A DNA stretch of 64,000 bases from Euborellia annulipes (GCA_023213315.1 JAKCPI010009344.1:52878-116877), one strand, 5' to 3'. Counted from the first letter of the stretch, positions 21,713-32,800 are shown. Numbers and translations: made by a program. The notes: a model not told the origin generated them from the sequence alone.

Positions 21713-23016
21713 CTATTTTAAAAATCCAAGCTAAAAAAAAGTTGCAAGACACGATCAAAAGAACTTTTAAGAAAACAAAGAAAACTCTGAATATCAACCC
21801 TTAAATGCTATTAAAATATAAAGCTGCTTATTTTTAAAAATTTTTTTCTTTACTTTAATTCCAGAAAAACAATTCAGTTATCTAATTGCTGAGTGAATGG
21901 ATCTATTGGAATATAACAAAAAATTGTTTTGTGTTGATAATTACTGTATTGCAAAAAGACTTTTTTCTTTAACTGCGAATTTACATATTTAATAACTCCA
22001 TGAAGTTTTTTGTCCTAATTCTTCCTACTTTACATTCAAAGAGAAACGATGTTTAACGAAGTCTATATAGGTGTATAATAGTATATAAAATTTTATATTT
22101 TCAAATTTTAAAAATAATTAATGATTAAAGGAAGTTATAACTATCTACACCAAAGTCATTAAAAGAGAGAGTAAGAGAAGAGGAGGGGCGGGCGTTAGTT
22201 GATTTCAAAAAGAAGGAAGATTTATATAAACAGAATGAGACTTAATCACGAATCTCACATCCTGTTGCAAACTTTGATTGGATTTTTTTTTATTATATAT
22301 GATTAATAGATACTAAAAAAACAGCAAACAAAGGTAAATTGTGATAGAATCATTGGGAAATAAATTGTTAATTTATCGAGGGTCGGTAGCCGAGGGGACA
22401 GAAGGGATGAATTCCGGGTCCGGGGTCCTTGAGCTTCAATTCAAAATTTCTAATAAAAAAACTGTTTCTTTAGCACATATATTCGGATTTTTTATTTGTC
22501 CATTCCAGTCAAAGGATCATTTATAAATTACGTAAGCAGTCTAGGAGAGAGGTGTCCAATTTGCCTATTCTTACTGACAAGGGGAAGACGAGGGCTTCAT
22601 CAGCTGATTATGTCTCTTTTAAACGAGAAAAAGTTCCACAAAAAAAGGACAAACGGAAAAAAATTAATTGTTTACGTTTACGTAAGCGAGGAAGATTTTC
22701 TTATTAGTTCTAACACTGGCGAGGGAGGAAGGTTCTAAAAGAACCAAAATTTCCTTATGAAAAATTTGAATGAAGTTTGTATATAGAATATTACAATAGA
22801 TATAAAAATTTAAATGTTTTTTGGGGGGGGGGGTATTAATCTTAACCTTGGGGGCCAAAAAGTCTATCTTCTATCTATGATAATAATTAGTTTAATTGAA
22901 AATATTTTCCTGAAATGTTATAATTTATTCAATTGATGAATACTTAGTTGATACTAATGACTCATTAGTAATGAGGCACGTTAAACAATTTCCAATTGGT
23001 TTAAAAGGATGCATAG
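21713..23016. other. Gene-free stretch
   Basis: No gene is recognised. Positions 22370-22430 are G+C-richer (GGTCGGTAGCCGAGGGGACAG) and faintly tRNA-like but lack a convincing B box. Open frames at 22341-22738 have no recognisable domain. Confidence 0.4.
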
Positions 23017-23374
23017 CCCTGGCCTTGGTGTAGTGTTTAGCATTTTTAGGCCATTTGTACAGTGAGCGCCATAATTAAGTCCCAACCTGAGAGATAGATC
23101 CTTAAGAATATGGTATAGTATATGGTATACAGTGAAATAATTTTAATGACCGAAAAGATCAAATGAAATCTGGTACAGATGATTTTATTTTAATTTTTAA
23201 AATTTAACTTAAGGATCTATCTCCCAGGTTGGGACTTAATTAGGGCGCTCACTGTACCAAGGGTCACGGGTTCGCATACCGTCCCGGGCGACAAAAATTT
23301 ATTTAAATTGAATTGGCTACCAATAAATTTAAATAAATAGGGCCGGGGTCTAAATGACCTCTTTTGCCGAAAAA
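23017..23374 (+). mobile_element. tRNA-derived SINE S2 interrupted by a mariner MITE
   Basis: The head has an A-box-like CCTTGGTGTAGTGTTTAGC. After the insert at 23060-23254 the B box appears (GGGTTCGCATACCG). The body has TTGAATTGGCTACCAATAAA, and the tail GGTCTAAATGACC...TTTTGCCGAAAAA. With the insert removed the tRNA-like head is continuous, which confirms the order of events. Confidence 0.85.
23060..23254. mobile_element. Tc1/mariner-like MITE with TA duplication
   Basis: TIRs of about 47 bp begin CAGTGAGCGCC and end GGCGCTCACTG, flanked by TA (23058-23059, 23255-23256). The element is 195 bp and non-coding. It is nested in the SINE head exactly between the two RNA polymerase III promoter boxes. 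Confidence 0.93.
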
Positions 23375-23407
23375 AACTTGCTATAAATTTTTTTTTTTTT
23401 TTTAATT

Positions 23408-23556
23408 TGTTTAAGGTCTTTTTCGGCATCTGAGGTCATTTAGACCCCGCCCCTATTTATTTCATTTGATTGGTATCCAATTCAATTGAGATAAATTCTT
23501 CGCCTGGGACGGGATGCGAACCCTTGACCTTTGGCACCAGAAGCAAATTAATAAAT
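23408..23556 (-). mobile_element. SINE S2, reverse copy
   Basis: TTTTTCGGCATCTGAGGTC, then TTGATTGGTATCCAATTC, then the complement of B box GGTTCGCATCCCG. It lies tail-to-tail with the preceding S2 across a T run, giving an inverted pair. Confidence 0.8.
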
Positions 23557-24958
23557 TCAATTTAAGTATGATTTTCTTTTCTATTTTATCCTATCTAATA
23601 GGGGCGGAATATCAACCAATATTTGTCAAGCTATTTCTACCCCTTGCTATAAAAAATTTTTTTAAAGAGAAAACTGGATGAATTATTAAGTCGTTTTGAC
23701 ATCAATATTTGTTAATTTTATCTAGTAAATTTTTATAATTTAAATGTTATCATCTTGTTATTAAAACTGTATTTGAAATAGGGCTATATAGAAAAATAAA
23801 AAAAAAATTGTTAGTGCTTTTCATTTAGAACTTGGACACCAGCCGGAGTAACAATAGCAAAAGTTAATCAAACGCCTGCTGGCCATATCTGGCATCCAAG
23901 TCGCTATTTAATTGGGAATCGATGCGAGTTTTGGCTTCCCCTTGAAATGAGTGAATGAATGACTTTATGGCCGAGAGTTAGTTATTCCAACTTTGCTGAT
24001 TATATTCAAAACCCTTTCGAATAATTTATTATTATTATCAAAATTTCACTAAAACTTTTAGTGAAAGCCATAAAAATAATTTGGTATTTTTTTTTTTATA
24101 AAATAATGATGTGATGAAATTTTGTTAGAGAAGTTAGAGAGGTATGAAAGGAGGAGGAAGTTTAAAACTTTTTTTTGATAGGGAGAAATTATTTTTTGAA
24201 CATCTATGAATATATAGATTTGCAGAGAGTAGAGAAAAGAGCCTTGGTGGGCCCCTGAATGAATCTCGGCTGCCCTTATATAGAGAGGGGCCGGGCTGTC
24301 TGGGGCCCACGCGTTCCTTGCTTGCCCGCCGACTTGTAACAGTTTAACATAAATCAACTTTCTTTTAATCACTCTACATCTTCCCTTAAATATTGACATT
24401 CAATGAAATCGTGAAAGAAAGAAAATCGTAAATTTTGAAAATGCTTTTGCACTTCTCTTGATAAAGAAGAAGTGATTGCCAAATGAAGTGAAAATGCACT
24501 TGCCAAAATTTGACTAATTTTTTATAAGTTTACTGATGTCATTTTATTCTTATTAAGATATCAAAATGTTTAATAAACAATTTTAAGAAGAAAAGAAAGA
24601 TATCATAAAATTTATTTGCATGATTTGTCAGATGAGTATAAAATAAAAATTCACCCATCAAGGTGGGATTACAACTGTCACCACAAGTGATGCCAAGCAC
24701 GGCGAAAGCTCGGGATTGGTGACCCCGGGCAATCAGCGTGTGGAACGCCCCCCGGTAGCCATCGATACTATGTATTTTCAATAAATAAATAAATGTATCA
24801 CCCCTAAATGGCCTTTGAAGCCGAAAAGGGTTTAAAAAAGGTGGAATTAATTTATTATTTTTTAATAAAATAGAAATCTTTCTAAACTCTAAACCCAAAA
24901 AACCTACATAAAAATGTATTCATTTTAAAAACAATAAAATAAATATAGGGGAGGCCTA
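23557..24958. other. Mostly non-repetitive stretch; candidate regulatory block
   Basis: Positions 23820-23960 are mixed-composition: GGAGTAACAATAGCAAAAG, GGCCATATCTGGCATCC and ATTTAATTGGGAATCGATG, resembling SOX- and homeodomain-type sites. Positions 24690-24840 look like a degraded S2 SINE (AATGGCCTTTGAAGCCGAAAA). A minus-strand frame at 24058-24399 has no recognisable domain. Confidence 0.35.
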
Positions 24959-24960
24959 TA

Positions 24961-25201
24961 TGGACCCTGTTACGTATTGGTGTGTCAAGCGCCATCTACC
25001 GAGTTTTGAGAAAATTAACATTAAAGTTTTTTGTTTTCATTGGATTATATATAATTTTTTTTGTCAATTGTGCAAGTAACATTAAATATAATATTTCATA
25101 AAAAAATACTATTAATTATAGCATTTGAAACAATATTCCGTGCTTAACTCAATTTTTAATTTTTTTTTGGCGCTTGACACACTAATGCATAACAGGGTCC
25201 A
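24961..25201. mobile_element. MITE with TIR TGGACCCTGTTA
   Basis: Imperfect TIRs of about 38 bp, left TGGACCCTGTTACGTATTGG and right the complement of GCATAACAGGGTCCA, are flanked by TA (or TATA) on both sides. The 241-bp interior is A+T-rich and non-coding. The TA flank suggests a Tc1/mariner-type origin. Confidence 0.85.
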
Positions 25202-25918
25202 TATATAAAACATGGCAGGACGTTTTTTAAATCTGTGTATATTAAAAGTTGATTTCTTCTAAGGGTTTTTTTAATTTATTACTTTAAGGAGACTTGACTC
25301 TATGTTATGTCATGTACACATAATTTATTTTTGCTCAAAGGAAGAATTATAAATAAAACAAGTCGGAAAGACACACCTTCATGAGGGAATAGAAAAGAAG
25401 TAATTAGAGAGCCAATTTTAGCTATGGTACTCCTCTATTGAAGGGATTCTGAGCGATTATATTATAAATTTAAAATAAAAATATATAATAACATAACTCT
25501 AATACTACTAATCAATAAAGTGATTCACCTGACAAAAAGAGAAAAAAAGATTATTTTCAAGGATTAATTTTTTTTTTTTTTGCTTATAAAAAAAAAGAAA
25601 AGAAAAAGAATTGCATTAGTTATTAATCATGGGAACAAGTCTCCAGAATCATATTAACTGGTCCAGACTGAATAAGAATATTGATGAGCAAATCGCCTGA
25701 CTTGCGTCCATATCTTGGGGAAAAAAAAAAAGTTGAAGAGGTGGAGTTAAAAGAATTTTCTCATTAGATTTTGAGAAATCACTCATAGTGTAGAAAGATG
25801 AAACTTGATTCAGGTGGGGGGAGGAATATATTTTTTGAGGAAAAATACGAATTTTGGTTTTAATTAATTGAAATGAAGAGGCCACGACAAAATTCTAATA
25901 TAATTTAACTGACAACTG
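25202..25918. other. Gene-free stretch
   Basis: A+T-rich with poly-A/T runs. It contains only the candidate splice-type site at 25524. Confidence 0.45.
25524..25546 (-). promoter_or_regulatory. Weak candidate recursive-splicing site 3
   Basis: On the minus strand CTCTTTTTGTCAG abuts GTGAAT. It shares the CTCTTTTTGT tract with the sites at 20543 and 59985, but its 5' splice-site half is poorer. It is listed because of orientation and tract similarity. Confidence 0.3.
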
Positions 25919-26187
25919 TGGGTGTGTGGGTGTTCAATTTTAAGCATGAAGGAATTGAGCAATGAGGTTGAAATTTATATATATATATGTTAAACAACCT
26001 CCGGGACCTTGAAAATAAGCTTTTAATCAAAATCGGCCAAAAAGTACTAGTACTTTACTGATGTACTTTTTCAGTTTTTTTTCGATTTCAAATTTCAAAT
26101 GTTCCGACTGTTGGGAACTAAAAATATGTCGACACACCTACGGTAATAGAAAGTTGTGTTCTGTGCTTGTCACACCAGATTTTTTAA
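25919..26187 (+). mobile_element. Family A, internally deleted forward copy
   Basis: It runs from the GGTG/GTGG microsatellite through TTCAATTTTAAGCATGAAGG and AAAGTACTAGTACTTT. About 250 bp of body are then deleted before CGACTGTTGGGAACTA. It ends in a half palindrome (CTACGGTAATAGAAAGTTG...GTCACACCAGATT). Confidence 0.85.
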
Positions 26188-26420
26188 TGTAGGTATAATA
26201 AACCCGAATTTTTTTTTTTTAATGGAGAATAAAGAAATAGAGCTTGAGAAAAATCATAAGTGCTTTAAAGCCTATTTATCTTAAAAACTCAAAGTAAAAT
26301 TGATTTATGAGCAAAATCATTCAAGTTTCTCGAAATTATAATTATAATAATTAGTAGTAGTTATAACTACTCCTAAATAAGAAATTAAATCTTTGAGGAG
26401 ATGGTCAAATAGCTTTGTGA
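26188..26420. other. Nothing recognised
   Basis: A+T-rich spacer between a family A copy and a foldback. No feature is supported. Confidence 0.5.
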
Positions 26421-26683
26421 AACTACCATGGCGAACATTAAGTTTCGCCCCTTGGGCTTTTTGAAAGACGCCTACTAATTAGGCAGCCCAATTGACTCAA
26501 CACTACATATGCAGTGTCTGTATGAGCTTACCTGAGGTAGGGTCTTTTTTGATAGGGATGGTTTACCTATCATAAAAGACTAATCACAGGTAAGCTCACA
26601 CAGACACTGCATATGTAGTGGTGAGTCAATTGGGCTGCCTAACTAGTAGGCGTCTTTCAGAAAGGCATGTTCGCCTTGGCAGT
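26421..26683. repeat. Foldback element, ~110-nt arms
   Basis: The left arm, ACTACCATGGCGAACAT then GAAAGACGCCTACTAATTAG, is matched by the right arm read backwards (ACTGCCAAGGCGAACATG, GAAAGACGCCTACTAGTTAG). Complementarity continues through GCAGCCCAATTGACTCA and ACATATGCAGTGTCTG to a short central loop at about 26555. The left arm holds one ~20-bp insertion. There is no coding and no clear TSD. Confidence 0.9.
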
Positions 26684-27750
26684 CGGGGGTAATTCATGTA
26701 GAATACCTAAAATATAGAAACATTTTTTTTTTCCCAATTATTTTTTTCCAAGATCCAATTGGCATTTTGATTAATCAGCGTTTATAAAAATACTCGTTTA
26801 GAATATCATATTCAGGGCATATCTCTAAATGTTGAAATTAATTTTTTTTTTTTATTTTAATTTTACACTCGCCCTCTCTTTCTCTCTTTCGAATAATTGA
26901 TCATAAAAGGATAAGGAGTCGGGGGGAGTAAAAGCCCCACGCAATGTGTGCGTGTGAAATTAATATCGTTCAATTAAAAAACAAACGAGAGAAATTTACA
27001 GAGCAGTTTTCAAAGATAATAATAATAACCTCACGCATTTTATTTAAATAAAATTATCGTATTAGAAGAAGTGAGGGCATGTTTTAATTAACTAAAGAAG
27101 AATTTTTTTTTCTAATTAAAAAATAGAACTGTGGATTTTTTTTTGTTTTGTTTGAGAATGTTATCTTTAGATGTCTCTAGATGGTAGTAAAAGGAATATA
27201 ATATAAAAAAATATGCATTTATATTTGGTAGAATTAAGTGAAAAAACAAAAAAATAAAAAAGGTGGGGACGTTTAATGAGGACATGAGACGGAAAAGTCT
27301 CTTTTCTCGTTCTCTCTTGGGAGAGATCCCAAGGGACGTCTTGTCCTGTCACAGACCCTTTAGTTGTGTCGATTAAAACTCTCTCTCTCTCTCTCTTTCT
27401 CTTTTCTATTAAGGAAATAAATTCTGACAATGTACTTTTTCACTACCAAAAAAAAGTAAGAGATCGAATTTCATAAATGAATTTTTCAGAAATCATTATT
27501 CCTTTTATATACACGTAGTATATCACAAGGAGAGAGATGAGGGTATATTTTGGTTGCCAGTGATCTTAAGTGGAGGACCTTTTAAGATGATATACCTGAT
27601 AGATCGTTATAAATTTTATGAACTGTCTATCAAAAAACAAGAGGGTTTTCTGTTGAGCGAACCCTACCCATGAAATCGCATATTCTACCGAAAGGTCGCT
27701 GCAGGTTCGAATATAATAAAGAAATAAACATTGCTGCTTGGCCATTTATT
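26684..27750. other. Gene-free stretch
   Basis: A+T-rich. There are (TC)n tracts at about 26875-26890 and 27379-27402. A minus-strand frame at 27167-27430 covers the TC tract and is not convincing. Confidence 0.5.
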
Positions 27751-28440
27751 ACTTTTTTACCTATGTATATATGTAATATATATATAGAGAGAAAGTATTG
27801 GATTCATGTCAAAAATTCGATGTCGAGATTTTGATGGATCTTCACGTTTTGAGGTCCCCTGAATCCAAAAAAGTGGTTTTCGCGACATGGTCTGTCTGTG
27901 GGTGGGTGGGTGGGTGGGTGTGTGGGTGGGTGGGGGGTGTGTGGGTGGGTGTGTCTGTGTTCAATTTTAAGCATGAAGGAATTGAGCTACGAGGTTAAAA
28001 TTTTATATTTAAGTTAAACACCCCCGGGACCGGAAAAATAAGCTTTTAATCAAAATCGGCCAAAGAGTACTAGTACTTTACTGATGTACTTTTTCAGTTT
28101 TTTCGATTTTCTCAAAAATCGCTCTAACGATTTTGATTAAAATTCAAAATCAATTATTTTTTAGATGCTCTTTAAAATGTATATTCTCGTTTTGCCCTCA
28201 AAATTGTTTGAAGCACACTTTACTCTTGTGCTTCATAGGAAAGATGGAGAAATGGTTGCATGTAACAAAATATAAATATTTTCCCATACTTATAAATTTT
28301 ACATCCGAATTCAAATATTCCCTACTGCCGGGGACTAAATACATGTCGACACAAAAATCTGGTGTGACAAGCACAGTACACAACTTTCGATTACCGAAGG
28401 TAAGAGAAAGTTGTGTGCTTCCCATCACACCAGATTTTTT
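27751..28440 (+). mobile_element. Family A, complete forward copy
   Basis: The 5' end has lost the CTCTTACC step of the hairpin (ACTTTTTTACC). The body is canonical, with an expanded (GGTG)n array at 27899-27953, AGTACTAGTACTTT near 28066, a degraded X-box (GTTGCATGTAAC) and an intact 3' palindrome ending 28440. Immediately after, 28441-28515 repeats the terminal sequence once more as a half palindrome (ATCTGGTGGGACAAGTACAG). Confidence 0.9.
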
Positions 28441-28515
28441 ATTCTGCTAAATATATGTCGGCACCAAAAATCTGGTGGGACAAGTACAGAAAACAACTTT
28501 TAATCACCAAAGGTC

Positions 28516-29216
28516 TTTTTTTTTGTTTTGTTTATTTCAAATATGAATGTATTTTATACAATCTTGCTTTAATTATAGTGATTATTAAATAAAATTAAGT
28601 TAAGTATTTTATTTATTATAATAATTTCCCTTCCCTCCTCCTGGGTACTCCTATGGTAGAAGATACACAGGATAACGTTCTGTTTGATATATAAATATCA
28701 AAGAACCAAACTAGAAATAAATCATTTTGCTGGTTAAATATCTAGTCTTGGTTTGAAAGGGGGAAATCCCCAAAACCCCTTCTTCACAGATCCAACTCTT
28801 GAAAAAATCAAAAGAAACAATTATCAAGGTACTCCTTATATTCATAGGGCGATCTTATCGTCATTCGTTTTATAATAAATTCGCGTTTGTCTAAAAGAAC
28901 TTCAGTAATTTTTTTATGGTAATCATTACATTTATCATCCTTCATTATTTGTCGCACACAAGACTTTAAATTGATTTTAAACGTATTTTTTCGGATGTGG
29001 CTTAAAAAGCACAATGCGCCCGAACTCGTCCGTCTGCATATCGCGCCCGACGGAAGGTTAATATAAGAGTAACGTTGGAATCACCCACCCGAAGAATCAA
29101 CGCCAAGCTTTCGAAAATGTTATTGTTAGTAGCCTACTAATGTTTATGTTTGTTTTTTATGTAGGCCTACTATACCTATTAGATACAATTTTTTATACCA
29201 TAATTTATAATGTAGC
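28516..29216. other. Unrecognised stretch with a possible coding remnant
   Basis: On the minus strand, 28808-29080 has an open frame with fairly complex, Lys- and Asp-rich composition (INLKSCVRQIM, LDKREFIIKRM) and unusual G+C at its start. I recognise no family. It could be an exon or old TE coding remnant, but evidence is weak. Confidence 0.25.
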
Positions 29217-29460
29217 CCCCTCCCCCATCGCTCCGTGGCCGAGACGCTAAAGTTGTTGACAAAGGATAATCTGGAAGCGATGGGCGCGGGTTCGGATCCC
29301 CAGGCAGTTCGATGAATTTATTTAAATCTTTTGGTTACTAAATGGTACAAATAAATGTGCCTGGACCCCCTAAAATATCGATTCTAAATAAGTGTGAATC
29401 GCGTTAAAAGTCTATATGGCTTGAAATGTCGAAAATACTAAAAAAAAAAAAAAAAAAATA
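29217..29460 (+). mobile_element. SINE S1 variant with different tRNA-like head
   Basis: The head reads CTCCGTGGCCGAGACGCTAA, which looks like a Ser/Leu-type A box, followed by B box GGGTTCGGATCCCC. From CAGTTCGATGAATTTATTTAA onward it follows S1 (GTGCCTGGACCCC, then a gapped tail and poly-A). This suggests head exchange between SINEs. Confidence 0.75.
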
Positions 29461-29579
29461 GGCCTATAGGTCTACTGACTTCCCAAATGTCAATTTTGTA
29501 TTTTTGATCTAAAATCTTTTAGAAAAAGGATAACAAAAAATAAACAAACCTTAAATTAACATACTATATTTATTTCAAA

Positions 29580-29715
29580 CGAAGGCGAGCAATTGCACAA
29601 TTTTAAAGTTTTAAATTTCCCTCTCTGACTCACGTTTCCTGTAACTCTGGTCAATCATAGAGAAAACAGGCGCATATACTCAGGGACAGGAATTCAGTGG
29701 CTAGCGCTTTATATA
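29580..29715 (-). repeat. Repeat family F, reverse
   Basis: The reverse counterpart of 16785-16965 (TTTTAAAGTTTTAAATTTCC ... CAGTGGCTAGCGCTTTAT). Class unknown. Confidence 0.55.
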
Positions 29716-30565
29716 TAGTATTGATTATTGAGATAAAGTAATTCAATTATAGTTACTTTTTTGTAAGAATTTATTTTATAGAAAAGCTTTTTATAGAATT
29801 TAATCGAATGTATTTATTTTTTTTTTTACGACATGTTATTTATTTACAATTTTCACCTTAGCAATTTCTCCTAGCTGTCAAACTGGGGATGAAATAATAA
29901 CAGGCAATAAACGTCAACAAAAAGGAGCAAGAGGGTCATTAAAAAAAAAAAAAAGGAAAAAGCTTGTTCCCACCCACAGGCACATACTCGTAAAAAGAGA
30001 GTTTATTCGTAAATAGCAACAACGTGGTGACCGCAACAACAGCTGCAGCAATTAAGATAATGGCACGATCTTAGAACATCCAACTCCAACCCTAAACTCA
30101 AGTGATGTCTTAACTTTCTCCATCTTCGGATTATCATCAAGGGGCGATTTGTGAAAAATTAAAATTTTAAAGGTGTTTTGAAAGCAAGCAAATTACTTGA
30201 GCCTATAAAATTTTCTTCTCTAATTGAAGGGAATCTCATACGAATATAAATGAGCTAATAATAATAACGTTATTAAATTTAATTGTTGCTTACAAAGATA
30301 ATTAACTTTTTATAGAGATTATATTGTTTATACTTGTAATAATTATATAGTCAAATTTTAATAGCCAAGTAAAATAGACAATTTTTCAAAACCTATTTGA
30401 AAAACAAATTTTAAGTTTTGCAAAAACAGTTCAAGTTTATTTTCAAATAAATCTCAAAGTTATGAGCATGTAAGCTGGTAGGTGCAGATTTGGTTTACTT
30501 TTTTGCTACTCGTAACTTAGAGAATAACAATTTTATTTTCTTTCAAATCTATTCGATGAGGGATT

Positions 30566-30600
<35 letters not shown>

Positions 30601-31650
30601 TATCAAGATACAGCCAGTAAATTTTGTTTATTACTACATTTTCGGTAGCATTTGGGTCCTGGGAGTGCTAAAAATACAGATTTTTTATAAAGATTATATC
30701 TGTTATGCTATATATAAGCCTATATATAATTCATCAACATCTATTATAGTTTATTGTAGAAGAACCTAAACAGATACAATGTTCTTAAACAATTTAGCTT
30801 TGATGATGGTCCAAACCTGGGGCAGAATTCATGTACTGATGGAATAAATAAAGTAAACAGACTGCATCATTTTCATCTTTTTGAAAAAGAAATTTGATTT
30901 AGGGTTATCTGAATCTGACAAATATCCCCCTGAGGTCAGTAGGTGTTAGCTTTCCTCTTTTCGCTATTATCAGGTATCTCCTCTTCAGACTAGTAATTAA
31001 TAAACTACGATCAAGACGGATTTAATACCAATAGTAGAACCGATCAAGAAATTAACAAATGTGAATGCAGTGGAGCTGTAGTGAAGCTGATCCTTTAGGG
31101 TTACCTAATTTCCAGTAACTAAATAATTTCTGGATGTAGAATCAATATTATTTAGTTGATCATTCAAATAATTGAACTATAAACCAAAATGACACCATTT
31201 AATGAAATATAAAGCCCTTTTCTCCCTTCTCATATGGAGAAAAATTAAAAAAAAATTTCTCAGAGTTTCTTCATTAAAACAAACCTTAAATAGAAGCATT
31301 TTTTTTTATAAAAGTTTGTTAAATTGAGTTGAAGTATTTTCATTTTGTAAAATAATTACTAGGCCCAGCTTGCTCATGCATTCCCTCTTTCTATCTATTG
31401 CTTTTAAAGTCTTCGAGATGAACTTCTCAATTTGTTTTCAAGTGGAGTGAAGTAGTAGAAGTAGAAGATGATATGAGTAAGCATATTAAATTATAATTCT
31501 AAACAACTCCAGGCTCATCCGACAAAGACGGTATCGTACAAGTGAAGGACTAAATTGAAAGTTTCCATAAGAAATTTAAAGAAAAAAGTTTTGATTTAAT
31601 TATAAATAATATCAAGAAAATTACATATAGCTGGCTAACTTGTATATTAG
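29716..31650. other. Mostly non-repetitive A+T-rich stretch
   Basis: A 30-base poly-A lies near 30568-30597. Positions 30000-30120 are mixed-composition (AACAACGTGGTGACCG, ACAACAGCTGCAGCAATTAA), with E-box- and homeodomain-like sites, and could be regulatory. No gene, LINE or DNA-transposon end is recognised. Confidence 0.4.
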
Positions 31651-31860
31651 AAAAAATCTGGTGTGACTGGCGCACAGCACACAACTTTCTCTTACCCTTC
31701 GGTAAGAGAAAGTTGCGCACTGTGCTGGTCACACCAGATTTTTTGTGTCGAGATATATTTAGTTTCCGATAGCACCTTAGTTTCAAACTTGGATTTTAAA
31801 TGTTGACTGCTTGAAATAAACTATGGTTATTTTTAAAAATTTTAATCTCATATTTGGACA
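31651..31860 (-). mobile_element. Family A2 reverse copy with near-perfect palindrome
   Basis: 31651-31744 is the best palindrome in the window. ATCTGGTGTGACTGGCGCAC and TTTCTCTTACC face GGTAAGAGAAAG and GTCACACCAGAT across a 4-base loop, CTTC. After it comes the alternative body (TTAGTTTCCGATAGCACCTT, then ATGGTTATTTTT and ATCTCATATTTGGAC). That body is shared with 55855-55990 but not with standard family A. Confidence 0.88.
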
Positions 31861-32159
31861 TTTTATACACAATAGAGAATCGTAAATAAATACAAAATTT
31901 CATAAGAATTGGAAAAAAAAATTTTAAATGCCTAAAAAGTTTCAAAGGGGACCCCCTTTTGAATCGAAATTAACATACAAATCCCTATAGGAAATTAACA
32001 TTAGGCCTATGAGAGAAGGCGGAGAGACAGGCGATAATGTTTGCAAGTGGAGAGAGAGAGATATATATATGTTTTCTCCTAAGCAATTAAAGACACAAAT
32101 AAATGGGAATTTAAATAATAATTGATTTTTAATCTAATAAAAAGAAAAAGATTTAAATT

Positions 32160-32751
32160 CCGTTACCATGGCAACCATTTCTATCTTTCCTATGAAGAAC
32201 AAGAGTGAAGTGGTCTCCAGAAGATTTCAACGGCAAAATGAGAATATACATTTTAAAGAGCATCTAAAAAATAATTGATTTTTGAATTTTAAAAAAAATC
32301 CTTGGAGGGAATTTTGAGAAAATCGAAAAAAACTGAAAAAGTACATCAGTAAAGTACTAGTACTTTTTGGCCGATTTTGTTCAAAAGCTTATTTTGAGCG
32401 TGTGGGAAGGTACCTAAGTTAAATATAAAATTTCAATCCGGTAGCTCAATTCCTTCATGCTAAAAGAACAAGAGTAAAGTGGTCTCCAGAAGGTTTCAAC
32501 GGCAAAATGAGAATATACATTTTAAAGAGCATCTAAAAAATAATTGATTTTTGAATTTTAAAAAAAATCCTTGGAGGGAATTTTGAGAAAATCGAAAAAA
32601 ACTGAAAAAGTACATCAGTAAAGTACTAGTACTTTTTGGCCGATTTTGTTCAAAAGCTTATTTTGAGCGTGTGGGAAGGTACCTAAGTTAAATATAAAAT
32701 TTCAATCCGGTAGCTCAATTCCTTCATGCTAAAAATCTGTCCACACATACA

Positions 32752-32800
<49 letters not shown>

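Noticed and set aside
22341..22738. Overlapping plus-strand frames with higher G+C
   Set aside because: Short, no domain; may be an old repeat but nothing supports a gene.
26529..26535. CTTACCTG as another ratchet site
   Set aside because: It lies in a foldback arm and has no pyrimidine tract on the needed side.
27798..27998. Open frames reading LHVLRSPESKKVVFATWSV, seen at 27.8, 32.7, 39.2, 41.8 and 42.3 kb
   Set aside because: They recur only because they lie in the same part of family A. They run into the microsatellite, are closed in other copies and show no coding constraint.
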